Part shown: positions 27,136 through 34,756 of the stretch, one piece after another | Numbering within the stretch: position 1 is the first letter of the stretch | Layout of the letters: the number at the start of each line of letters is the position of its first letter | Assembly: GCA_021413675.1 (NCBI GenBank) | Contig: JAIOQA010000466.1 | Coordinates: 1 to 52,837 of the forward strand | DNA length: 52,837 nucleotides | Source: Deltaproteobacteria bacterium | GTDB taxonomy: Bacteria > Myxococcota_A > Polyangia > Haliangiales > Haliangiaceae | Reading direction: 5' to 3' | The notes under the pieces: generated by a model | Told to the model about the DNA's origin: nothing | The model's input: only the letters and a program-made list of their open reading frames with translations | Database searches by the model: none | Translations under genes and position numbers: made by a program

Positions 27136-28179
27136 GTGAGCACGTCGATCGATACCGGCCTGAGACTCGGCGAGATCGGCGCGCCGATCGCCGTGCTCGA
27201 TGGCGCCGCGCGCGTGATCGCCGCGACGCCGACGGCCACTGCGCTCATCACGCGCTTTCAGCTCGCGACCGCGCTACCCGCGAGCCTGCCAGTCGAGCTG
27301 TCGCGCGAGCTCGCGAGCGTGCCGGTCGGCGTGCCCATCATCTGGCGTCCCCGGACCGAGCTCGACGCGGTGCTCGGCTGCACCCGCTACGATCTCGGCG
27401 AGACCGGTGGGCTCTTGCTCATGCGCGAGATCACCGAGCAGCAGCGCGCGCTATCGCAGCGGCTACAGCGCCAGCGGCTCGAGGCCACGGGCCACCTCGC
27501 CGGGCTGATGGCCCACGACCTGCGCACCCCGCTGTCGTCGATCGTCTACAACGTCGATCTCCTCTACACCCGCGCCGCCGAGCTCTCGCCCGACAGCACG
27601 CGCGCGCTGCTCCACGAGACCCAGCTCGCCGCGGACCTCATGCGGCGCACGATCGCGGGGCTGCTCGACTTCGTGCGGCTCGGGCCGCCGGTCACGGCGA
27701 CCCCGTCCTTGCGCGAGACCTTCGACCGGGTGTCGAGCCTGTTGCACCCGATGTTCCGCGCGGGCGGCCACGAGCTGCGCACCGAGCTCCACGACGAGCG
27801 CGTGCGGCTGCGCGGCAACCCGCTGACGATCGAGCAGATCTTCGTCGATCTGCTGATCCACACGACCGATCTGGCGACCGGGCCGCTGCAGATGGTGGTG
27901 ACGTCGTCGCCGGTGCCCGAGACCTGGTCGGGCGCGCGCCCGTGGCGGTCGTCCGACGACATGGTGCTGGTCCGGCTGAGCTGCGCGACCGCGATGGCGA
28001 GCGAGGCGGTCGCCGACCCGACGCGCGGCGCGCAGGCCGCGGCCGCCAACCTGGAGCTCGCGATCGCGCGCGAGGCGGCGCACGCGCTCGGCGGCCACCT
28101 CGCGGTCGACGCCACCCGCGACGGCTGCGCGATCACCGTCGTCTTGCCGACCGCGCGCGGCGAGGAGGGGACCTCGTGA
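27136..28179 (+). CDS. Histidine kinase-like protein with degenerate ATP-binding domain
   Basis: 347 residues from GTG 27136, with AGGGGAA upstream. A PAS-like N-terminal sensor part (1-100) leads into a HisKA domain with His127 in HDLRTPLSSI. The expected HATPase region (about 230-340) keeps helices such as LTIEQIFVDLL and the late AHALGGHLAVDATRDGCAITVVLP, but the N box Asn is gone (LLIHTTDLA), there is no DxGxG and no GLGL motif. Autophosphorylation by the usual route therefore looks unlikely. It may be a phosphotransfer or scaffold protein. The stop overlaps the next gene (GTGA). Confidence 0.8.
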   Translation: MSTSIDTGLRLGEIGAPIAVLDGAARVIAATPTATALITRFQLATALPASLPVELSRELASVPVGVPIIWRPRTELDAVLGCTRYDLGETGGLLLMREITEQQRALSQRLQRQRLEATGHLAGLMAHDLRTPLSSIVYNVDLLYTRAAELSPDSTRALLHETQLAADLMRRTIAGLLDFVRLGPPVTATPSLRETFDRVSSLLHPMFRAGGHELRTELHDERVRLRGNPLTIEQIFVDLLIHTTDLATGPLQMVVTSSPVPETWSGARPWRSSDDMVLVRLSCATAMASEAVADPTRGAQAAAANLELAIAREAAHALGGHLAVDATRDGCAITVVLPTARGEEGTS

Positions 28180-29273
28180 CCTCGGTGCTGATCGTCGACG
28201 ACGACGCCTCCTTCCGGACCACGATCGGCCGCGATCTCAGCGAGCAGGGCTTCGCGGTCGCGCAGGCCCAGAACGCCGACGAGGCGCTCGACGCCCTCGG
28301 CCGGGGCTCGTTCGACGTGCTGCTCACCGATCTGCGCATGCCCGGCGCCGACGGCATCGATCTGCTCGAGAAGGTCCGGACGCTCTCGGCGCGGACCCGC
28401 GCGATCCTGATGAGCGGCTTCGCCAGCGCCCGCGACTACCAGCGCGCGATCGAGTGCGGCGCGGTGCGCGTGCTGTGCAAGCCGTTCACCTCGAGCGAGC
28501 TGCTCCAGGCGATCCGCCAGGCGGTCGATTGCGAGACCGGCTTCCGCGGCTCGATCCACGGCCTGTCGCTGGTCGATCTGCTGCAGATGTTCCACTACGC
28601 CCGCCGCTCGCTGGCGATCGTCGTCGACGGCTGGGCCGCCGGCCACGTCTACCTCCAGGACGGCCAGCTCATCCACGCGGAGTACCGCGACCTGCACGGC
28701 GAGGAGGCGCTGCGCGCGATCCTCGCGATGCCCGCGGGCTCGCTGCGGACGATGGTCCTGGCCGAGGGCACGCCGCGCACGATCACGCGCGACTTCCAGA
28801 CGCTCTTGCTCGACTCGCTGCGCACGCTCGACGAGGGCACGCTCGAGGGCCTCGAGAGCGAGTTCGCGGAGTTCGACGAGGTCGCGCCGGTCGCGCGCCC
28901 GAGCATGCAGCGCTTCGTCGAGCGCCTGCGGCGGCTCGATGGCTACGCCGCGTCGATCCTCATCGACTCCGACAGCGGCGTCCTCCTGAGCGGCGACGGC
29001 GACGCGCTCGGCCTCGACCTCCACATCGCGGCGGCGGGCTACGGCGAGCTGTTCCGCCTGAAGCGCGCGCTGCTCGCCCGCCAGGAGGTCCCCGACCGGA
29101 TCGAGGACGTCGTCATCACGATGACCAGCCAGTACCACGTGCTCCACGCGCTGCCCGGCGACGCGTCGCTGCTCGTGTGCGTGGTGCTCGATCGGACCTC
29201 GGCCAGCCTCGGGCTCGCGCGCTACGCGCTGGCCGCCGCCGACAGCGCCCTCGACCGGGGCCGCGATGCCTAG
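28176..29273 (+). CDS. Response regulator with REC, PATAN (DUF4388) and Roadblock domains
   Basis: 365 residues from GTG 28176, overlapping the kinase-like gene by 4 nt. The receiver (1-118) is intact: VDDD, Asp52 in LLTDLRMPG, and Lys102 in LCKPF. Residues about 126-235 are a PATAN/DUF4388 domain (GSIHGLSLVDLLQMFHYARRS, GHVYLQDGQLIHAEY, GEEALRAILAMPAGSLR). Residues about 245-360 are a Roadblock/LC7-like domain (YAASILIDSDSGVLLS, EDVVITMTSQYHVLHAL, LLVCVVLDRTSASLGLARY), like the two separate Roadblock proteins downstream. It probably links phosphorylation to control of the GTPase encoded at the end of the operon. Confidence 0.88.
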   Translation: MTSVLIVDDDASFRTTIGRDLSEQGFAVAQAQNADEALDALGRGSFDVLLTDLRMPGADGIDLLEKVRTLSARTRAILMSGFASARDYQRAIECGAVRVLCKPFTSSELLQAIRQAVDCETGFRGSIHGLSLVDLLQMFHYARRSLAIVVDGWAAGHVYLQDGQLIHAEYRDLHGEEALRAILAMPAGSLRTMVLAEGTPRTITRDFQTLLLDSLRTLDEGTLEGLESEFAEFDEVAPVARPSMQRFVERLRRLDGYAASILIDSDSGVLLSGDGDALGLDLHIAAAGYGELFRLKRALLARQEVPDRIEDVVITMTSQYHVLHALPGDASLLVCVVLDRTSASLGLARYALAAADSALDRGRDA

Positions 29274-30132
29274 CCTGATCGAGCTGCTGACCGCGATCGA
29301 CGAGCTGCCCGCGGACGAGAGCGGCGCGTTCGTCGTCGACGACGGCGCCGCCCCGCTGGGCTCGGTGTTCGTCGAGGGCACGCGCGTGTGCTGGGCCGCC
29401 GCGACCGGCCGCAGCCGCCGGCTGCGCGACCTGCTGCGCCGGTACGCGCCACGCACGCTCGACGACGCCGACCTCGACCGCGCGTTCGCCGAGTGTCGCG
29501 TTGCCCAGCGCCCGCTCGGCGAGCACCTGGTCGCGCGCGGGCTGGTGTCCGAGGACAGCCTGCGGGTCGCGCTCAAGCAGCACACCGTCGAGTCGCTGAT
29601 CGCGCAGTGCGATCACCCCGACGGCCAGGCGACCTGGGTCGGCCACCGCCACCGCGGCTACTCGCCGCGGTTCGCGTTCCCCGCCGCCGAGCTGCTCGCC
29701 GCCGCCGGCGCCGAGCTGTACGCCGCCGAGTCCGCGGGCGTCGAGACCGACGGCGTCGCGGCGCAGGTGACCGGCGGTGCGTTCGCGATCGGCGACGACG
29801 GCGAGCCGGTGCTGGTCCACGCCACCGGCGGCGAGGGCGCCCGGGTCCGCGCGCTGATCGAGCTCGGCGCGTGGGCGACCGCGGCCCTCGACATCGGCAA
29901 CGGCTTCTCGGCCGCGGTCATCGAGCGCGCGGTCGCCAGCGCCAGCGGCCCGGTGGCGCTCGGCTGGCGCTCGTCGCGCCGCCTCATCAACGCCGCGATC
30001 CTCGACTCCCCCGCCGCGCTCGCGCGCGCGGTCAGCGAGCTCACCCGCCGTCGGGCTCCGACGGTGCTCACGACGCGCCTGCCGATGTTCGGCGGCGCCC
30101 CTCTCGAACCGCACTCCGCCTCGACACCCTGA
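29266..30132 (+). CDS. PATAN/MshEN-like signalling protein
   Basis: 288 residues; starts 8 nt inside the previous gene. No firm family match. The N-terminal 60 residues (PLGSVFVEGTRVCWAAATGRSRRLRDLLRR) resemble the strand-turn-strand of PATAN/DUF4388 domains. The segment RPLGEHLVARGLVSEDSLRVALKQ (about 80-105) has the LGexLvxxGlixxxxLxxAL pattern of MshEN/GspE N-terminal domains. The remaining 150 residues are alpha/beta without recognisable motifs. The operon position between a REC-PATAN-Roadblock regulator and two Roadblock proteins suggests an adaptor in the same GTPase pathway. Confidence 0.7.
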   Translation: MPSLIELLTAIDELPADESGAFVVDDGAAPLGSVFVEGTRVCWAAATGRSRRLRDLLRRYAPRTLDDADLDRAFAECRVAQRPLGEHLVARGLVSEDSLRVALKQHTVESLIAQCDHPDGQATWVGHRHRGYSPRFAFPAAELLAAAGAELYAAESAGVETDGVAAQVTGGAFAIGDDGEPVLVHATGGEGARVRALIELGAWATAALDIGNGFSAAVIERAVASASGPVALGWRSSRRLINAAILDSPAALARAVSELTRRRAPTVLTTRLPMFGGAPLEPHSASTP

Positions 30133-30144
30133 CAGGAGACCGAC

Positions 30145-30507
30145 ATGGCCAACGCGAAAGAGACCCTCCCGAAGCTCATGGACATCGACGGCTGCCTCGG
30201 CGCCTGCATCGTCGACAGCAACAGCGGCATGATGCTCGGCGCCACCGGCGGCGGGCCGATCAGCCTCGAGGTCGCGGCCGCCGGCAACACCGAGGTCGTG
30301 CGCTCCAAGCGCAAGACGATGAAGGCGCTGGGCATCGCCGATCAGATCGAGGACATGCTGATCACGCTCGGCAAGCAGTACCACCTCATCCGCCCGCTCT
30401 CGTCGAACGACGCGCTGTTCATCTACGTCGTGCTCGACAAGTCCCGCGCCAACCTCGCGATGGCGCGCCACCAGCTCACCGCGATCGAGAAGGACCTGAC
30501 GGTCTGA
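30145..30507 (+). CDS. Roadblock/LC7 domain protein (MglB-like)
   Basis: 120 residues, AGGAG upstream of the ATG. A single Roadblock/LC7 domain: GCLGACIVDSNSGMMLGATG, EVVRSKRKTMKAL, IEDMLITLGKQYHLIRPL and IYVVLDKSRANLAMAR. In Myxococcus and Thermus, MglB of this fold is the GTPase-activating protein for MglA. Encoded 12 bp after the PATAN-like gene and followed by a second, divergent paralogue, it is probably part of a Roadblock dimer acting on the downstream GTPase. Confidence 0.9.
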   Translation: MANAKETLPKLMDIDGCLGACIVDSNSGMMLGATGGGPISLEVAAAGNTEVVRSKRKTMKALGIADQIEDMLITLGKQYHLIRPLSSNDALFIYVVLDKSRANLAMARHQLTAIEKDLTV

Positions 30508-30558
30508 TCACGATCTGATCCACCGCGTTTCGTTCCATCCCACACCGAGGAGATACCG

Positions 30559-30927
30559 ATGCCATCCGAGAAGCAGATCGTGGACGCGTTCGAGAAGGTT
30601 GCCGCCGACATGCCGGGGTTCATGGCCGCCTCGCTGGTCGACCTCGAGTCGGGCATGACGCTCGGCCTGAAGTCGCTCCGCCCCGACTTCGATCTCGCCG
30701 CCGCCAGCGCCTACAACAGCGAGATGGTCAAGCAGAAGCTGAAGATCATGAAGGCGCTGAACATCCGCACGAACCTCGAGGACATGCTGCTGACGCTCGG
30801 CGATCAGATCCACGTGATCAAGATCATCGGGCCGACGACGTTCATCTACCTCGCCGTCGATCGCTCGCAGTCGAACCTCGCGATCGTCCGCAACGTGCTC
30901 AACAAGAACGTCGCCGCGTTCTCCTGA
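30559..30927 (+). CDS. Roadblock/LC7 domain protein, second copy
   Basis: 122 residues with GAGGAG before the ATG. It has the same fold as the preceding protein: MPGFMAASLVDLESGMTLG, EMVKQKLKIMKAL, LEDMLLTLGDQIHVIKII and FIYLAVDRSQSNLAIVR. The shared LEDML-x-TLG core suggests an old duplication. Two differing Roadblock proteins next to one GTPase are expected if a heterodimer sets specificity, though independent homodimers are equally possible. Confidence 0.9.
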   Translation: MPSEKQIVDAFEKVAADMPGFMAASLVDLESGMTLGLKSLRPDFDLAAASAYNSEMVKQKLKIMKALNIRTNLEDMLLTLGDQIHVIKIIGPTTFIYLAVDRSQSNLAIVRNVLNKNVAAFS

Positions 30928-30956
30928 CCGGCGCCGCGTCCGCGGGAGGACCTCGT

Positions 30957-32498
30957 ATGGCCGTGATCGATCGCGACGCCGGCGAGATCGTGATCCGCGT
31001 GGTCTATGACGGGCCACCGGAGGCGGGCAAGACCACGAGCGTGCGCGCGCTCGCGGGCAGCCTGGCCCAGCCAAGCTACACGCCCGTCGAGGACGCCGAC
31101 GGGCGGACGCTGTGGTTCGACTGGATGGAGTACGTCGGCGGGCGCTTCGAGGGCTGCCGGATCCGCTGTCAGATCGTCAGCGTGCCGGGCCAGCGCGAGC
31201 TGGGCGAGCGGCGGCGGCGGCTGCTCGCGGCGGCCGACGTCGTGGTCTTCGTCGGTGACAGCACCGCCGCCGGCTACCCGCGCACGCTCGACTACCTGTT
31301 CGAGCTGCGAGCGCTGGTCGCGAGCGCGCCGGGCGCGCCGGTCGGCGTGGTGCTCCAGGCCAACAAGCGCGATCGCCCCGACGCGGTCCCGATCGACGAG
31401 CTGCGCGCTCAGCTGGGCCTCGCCGGCTGGTCGATCGGCGTGCTCGAGGCGGTGGCCGCCGACGGCACCGGCATCCGCGAGGCGTTCGTGTACGCGGTCC
31501 GGCTCGCGCTCGATCGCGTGCGCGAGCAGCTGACCCGCGGCGAGCTCGCGACCGGCGGCGCGCGGCTGGCCGGCGCCGACGAGCTGCTCGCGACCTTGCG
31601 GGCGGGCGAACGCGACTTGCCGCGGGCGCGCCACCGCGCCGCGGTGATCGAGAGCGGGCCGGGCTCGGTCGCCGCCGAGCTGCTGCGCGAGGTGCTGGCC
31701 TGCGAGGACGATGGCGCCGCTCCGGCGCGGCCGACCCGCGGCGCCGGCGAGGTCCGGCCGCCGGACGCTGGCGTGCCGAGCGGCGCGATCTGGCCGCCGG
31801 TCGAGGGCCGCGCGATCCTGTGCGAGCTCGACGGCGTGGCGCTGCACCCGCGGCGGCTGTCGACCGGCGACTGGGCGGCGGGGCTCGGCGCGGGGTGGCG
31901 CGTGGTCTCGACCCGCGACGCGCGCTTCGCCTCGCTCGATCAGGGCCGCGCCGCGCTGATCCCGTGGGCCCGGCTGCACGCGGCCTGCGCGTCGGCGATC
32001 TCGGCGCGGCGCTGCATCGTGCTCGCCGACGACGGCGACGGCGGCTGGCGACTGTGGCAGATCGTCCGCGCCGAGCCGTCGCTGCGCGAGGTGGTGGAGG
32101 ACGCGCTGCGCGAGGCGACCGGCGAGGCGATGCTGTGGCGCGTGTGCCAGGCGGCGCAGCTCCTGCTCGACGCCGATCACACGCTCGCGCGCGCGCCGCT
32201 CAGCCTGCCCTGCAACCTCGACACCATCGGGCCCTCGGACGCGAGCGCGGTCTACATCGGGCTCATGCCCGACGCGACCGCGAGTCGGGTGGGCGCCGAG
32301 CCGCCGCGCGACCCGCGCGCGCTGCTCGCGAGCCAGCTCGCACCGCTCCTGACGCCGGATCTCGGCGATCGCGGCGCCGCGCTCGGCGCGGTGCTGGCGC
32401 GGTTGCCCAGCACGTTCACGCACGCCGAGACGATCGTCCCGGCGATCGCGGCGATCCTCGCCGCGGATCCGGGGCGGTGGCCGGCGCGCTCGGACTGA
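30957..32498 (+). CDS. MglA-like small GTPase with long C-terminal extension
   Basis: 513 residues. Residues 10-200 are an MglA-type G domain: P-loop GPPEAGKTT (19-27), LWFDWMEYVGG, G3 region SVPGQRELG in place of DxPGQ as in MglA, FVGDST, and G4 QANKRD (136-139). The C-terminal 300 residues have no match I recognise; they contain LWQIVRAEPSLREVVEDAL and a late Ala-rich helical part. Standard MglA proteins are about 195-200 residues, so this is a large variant. As the last gene of the REC-PATAN/Roadblock operon it is the probable effector switch. AGGA lies before the start. Confidence 0.88.
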   Translation: MAVIDRDAGEIVIRVVYDGPPEAGKTTSVRALAGSLAQPSYTPVEDADGRTLWFDWMEYVGGRFEGCRIRCQIVSVPGQRELGERRRRLLAAADVVVFVGDSTAAGYPRTLDYLFELRALVASAPGAPVGVVLQANKRDRPDAVPIDELRAQLGLAGWSIGVLEAVAADGTGIREAFVYAVRLALDRVREQLTRGELATGGARLAGADELLATLRAGERDLPRARHRAAVIESGPGSVAAELLREVLACEDDGAAPARPTRGAGEVRPPDAGVPSGAIWPPVEGRAILCELDGVALHPRRLSTGDWAAGLGAGWRVVSTRDARFASLDQGRAALIPWARLHAACASAISARRCIVLADDGDGGWRLWQIVRAEPSLREVVEDALREATGEAMLWRVCQAAQLLLDADHTLARAPLSLPCNLDTIGPSDASAVYIGLMPDATASRVGAEPPRDPRALLASQLAPLLTPDLGDRGAALGAVLARLPSTFTHAETIVPAIAAILAADPGRWPARSD

Positions 32499-32506
32499 GC
32501 GCGCCG

Positions 32507-33448
32507 CTACCCGAGCTCGTTGACCACGGCCCACAGCCGGGTGAGGACCTCGCCGGCGGTGGCCGGCCGGACCTGCGCATCCTTCTCGAGCAGATCGGCG
32601 ATCAGCTGCACCAGGGTCGGCGGCACGCCCGCGACCCGCTCGTCGACGCGCGGCGAGCGCTCGACCAGCACGCGCGCGAGCGTGTCGACCGGGCTGTCGC
32701 CGATGAACGGCGAGGTCGCGGTCGCCAGCTCGAACAGCAGCACGCCCAGCGAGTACAGATCGGAGCGCGCGTCGATCACGCCGCCGCGGATCTGCTCGGG
32801 CGACATCGCGCGCGGCGTGCCGCTGACGTCCTCCTCGTCGTCGTCGACCAGCGCCTCGTCGGGGCAGCGGGCGCTGCCGAAATCGGAGAGCTTGGGCTGC
32901 CCGCCGACGGTGACCAGCACGTTCTCGAGCTTGACGTCGAGGTGCACGATGCCCGCGTCGTGGATCGCGGCCAGGCCCTCGGCGAGCTCGATGCCGATGC
33001 GCACGACCTCCGACGGCTCGAACGGCACGTCCTCCTCGTAGTCGGCGAGGCTGGGCCCGCCGACGTGCTCCATCACCAGGTGCTCGTTGCCCTGCTCGTA
33101 GACCAGATCGTAGATCGACACGACCGCGCGGTGAGCGACCCGCGCGGCGATGCGGGCCTCGCGGCGCAGCCGCCGGCCGAAGCGGCCGTCGCGATCGACG
33201 AGCCGCGTCCGCTTGATCGCCACCTGCCGGCCGAGGATCTCGTCGCGCGCGGCGAGCACCTCGCCCATGCCGCCGCAGCCCAGGAGCGTGCCGACGCGAT
33301 AGCGACCGCCGATCATCGGCGAGGACGACAGCGAGCGCGCGCGCCGCACGATGCGGTCGTCGGCGGAGTCGCGGCGAGCACGGGAGTCGGCCGTCGGCTG
33401 CGTGCGAACTTCATCGGGCGGGTCGAGGCGGCGCAGCACATCGGGCAT
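32507..33448 (-). CDS. Ser/Thr protein kinase, non-RD type
   Basis: 313 residues; ATG 33448 is preceded by GAGAGGGA. After a 45-residue N-terminal tail comes a full kinase domain: glycine loop GCGGMGEV, Lys79 in VAIK, catalytic loop IVHLDVKLENVL, DFG at 189-191, SPEQ and a C-lobe DLYSLGVLLFELA. In the catalytic loop the usual Arg of HRD is Leu (HLD) and the Pro of KPEN is Leu, while Asp171, Lys and Asn are kept, so activity is likely but without RD-type activation-loop control. There is no transmembrane or sensor domain. It is convergent with the GTPase operon, 8 bp between stops. Confidence 0.9.
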   Translation of the reverse strand: MPDVLRRLDPPDEVRTQPTADSRARRDSADDRIVRRARSLSSSPMIGGRYRVGTLLGCGGMGEVLAARDEILGRQVAIKRTRLVDRDGRFGRRLRREARIAARVAHRAVVSIYDLVYEQGNEHLVMEHVGGPSLADYEEDVPFEPSEVVRIGIELAEGLAAIHDAGIVHLDVKLENVLVTVGGQPKLSDFGSARCPDEALVDDDEEDVSGTPRAMSPEQIRGGVIDARSDLYSLGVLLFELATATSPFIGDSPVDTLARVLVERSPRVDERVAGVPPTLVQLIADLLEKDAQVRPATAGEVLTRLWAVVNELG

Positions 33449-33749
33449 GACATCCCTCTCGTGGTCCCACCATGGGGCGACAGCCGCGATCCGTTCATCG
33501 CGCGCAGCGCGACGCCGCGCCGCGAGGCGGCGCCGCGGAGAGACGCGGGATGACGACCGAGGTGAGGCGCGGGTGGATGGGTACGGCGTGACGGCGGCGG
33601 GGCGCATTGCCGGCGCGCGTCGTCACCTGACGATTCGGCCGCGGCACCGGCCTTTTGAGGCCCGCCCCACGAATCGCCAGGGCTGCGGAGATCTCGCAGC
33701 GCGGCGGCACCGACATCGGCGCCACCGGTGCGGCACGCGCGCTACGCGG
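33449..33749. other. Intergenic stretch, no gene seen
   Basis: About 300 bp between the kinase start and a small minus-strand gene. It must hold the kinase promoter, but I see no clear -10/-35 pair, repeat or RNA gene. The open frames across it have the composition of shadow frames. Confidence 0.6.
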
Positions 33750-34046
33750 TCACGGTCGGAACGGCTGCTCGTCCTTGCCCCGGGTGGGGTTGGCCAGCCG
33801 CCGCGCCACCGCGTCCTGCTCGTCCTTGGTCAGCCGGCGCACGTAGACGCCGGCCGCGTCGATGCTGCGCGCGCCGAAGAAGCCCTCGGCGACCGCGTAC
33901 TCGACCTCGATCACCATGAACGGATCGTCGCCGATCCACATGAGCTCGTGCTTGCGCGGGATCCCGACCCACGAGCTGAGCGTGAACTTGTCGCGGGTGC
34001 CGTCGTCGTTGAGGACGACCATCGTGATGCGCTCGGTCGCGGTCAT
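33750..34046 (-). CDS. Small conserved-looking hypothetical protein
   Basis: 98 residues from ATG 34046 (GTG 34058 also possible). No family recognised. The sequence begins MTATERITMVVLNDDGTRDKFTLSSWVGIPRK and ends with a charged, disordered tail. It is predicted as mostly beta-strand with aromatic residues, with no signal peptide or Cys. It may be a small soluble domain protein. Codon third positions are GC-rich as in real neighbours. Confidence 0.6.
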   Translation of the reverse strand: MTATERITMVVLNDDGTRDKFTLSSWVGIPRKHELMWIGDDPFMVIEVEYAVAEGFFGARSIDAAGVYVRRLTKDEQDAVARRLANPTRGKDEQPFRP

Positions 34047-34126
34047 GAGCTGCGACACCGTATCGTGCGCCCCGGCCCTTGGCCACAGCGATAGCGCGCC
34101 CCCCCGCGCGCGGGGTCACGGCGCGG

Positions 34127-34693
34127 TCACGGAAGCGTCGTCAGGGTCTCGAGCATGCGGTCCCACCAGGGCGTGGCGTCGGCGGCGCTGGTCCGCACCG
34201 CGGCGCGCGCGGCCTCGACCCCGGCGTCGACGGTGGCGTCCTGATCCCAGGCCGGCCCCGCGGTCGCCGGGCCCTGCGCGAGGCTCCACTGCTCCCAGCG
34301 CGCGGCCGCGCCCTTCGAGGGCGCCGCGGCGTTGACGAAGACGACCTGATCGAGCGCGACCGCATCGGCGACCAGGTGCATCGCCTCCTCGATCGCGTTG
34401 AAGTAGCGATCCCAGACCACGCGCCGGGCCAGCTCGTAGGCCGGGCCCTCGGGCGGCATGCCCACGCCCACGACGAAGCTCGCCCAGCGCCCGGCCCACG
34501 TCCACGGCGCTGGCGCGGTCAGGATCGGCGACGACACCGCGGCCCGCTCGAACGCGACCGCCGCGGCGATGCGCGCCGGGCCATCGGGATCCTGCGCGAA
34601 CGCCAGCTCGTAGCGCATCGCGGTGTCCGCGCCCTCGCGCCAGTCGCGCGGGCGTACGCCGTAGAAGCGGAACGGGTAGCGCGGCGCGGTCAT
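34127..34693 (-). CDS. Hypothetical protein
   Basis: 188 residues, starting MTAPRYPFRFYGVRP. I do not recognise the family. It is Trp- and Ala-rich (WTWAGRWASFVVGVGMPPEG, WDRYFNAIEEAMHLVADAVALDQVVFVN), mixed helix and strand, with no signal peptide, membrane segment or catalytic motif. It is 63 bp upstream of nothing on its strand and sits alone between two other minus-strand genes. Confidence 0.6.
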   Translation of the reverse strand: MTAPRYPFRFYGVRPRDWREGADTAMRYELAFAQDPDGPARIAAAVAFERAAVSSPILTAPAPWTWAGRWASFVVGVGMPPEGPAYELARRVVWDRYFNAIEEAMHLVADAVALDQVVFVNAAAPSKGAAARWEQWSLAQGPATAGPAWDQDATVDAGVEAARAAVRTSAADATPWWDRMLETLTTLP

Positions 34694-34756
34694 TGCTCGA
34701 TCGTAGCGCGTTCGCCGCGCGCGGCGCGCGCCGTCGTCGGCAAACTGCGGTGGCGG

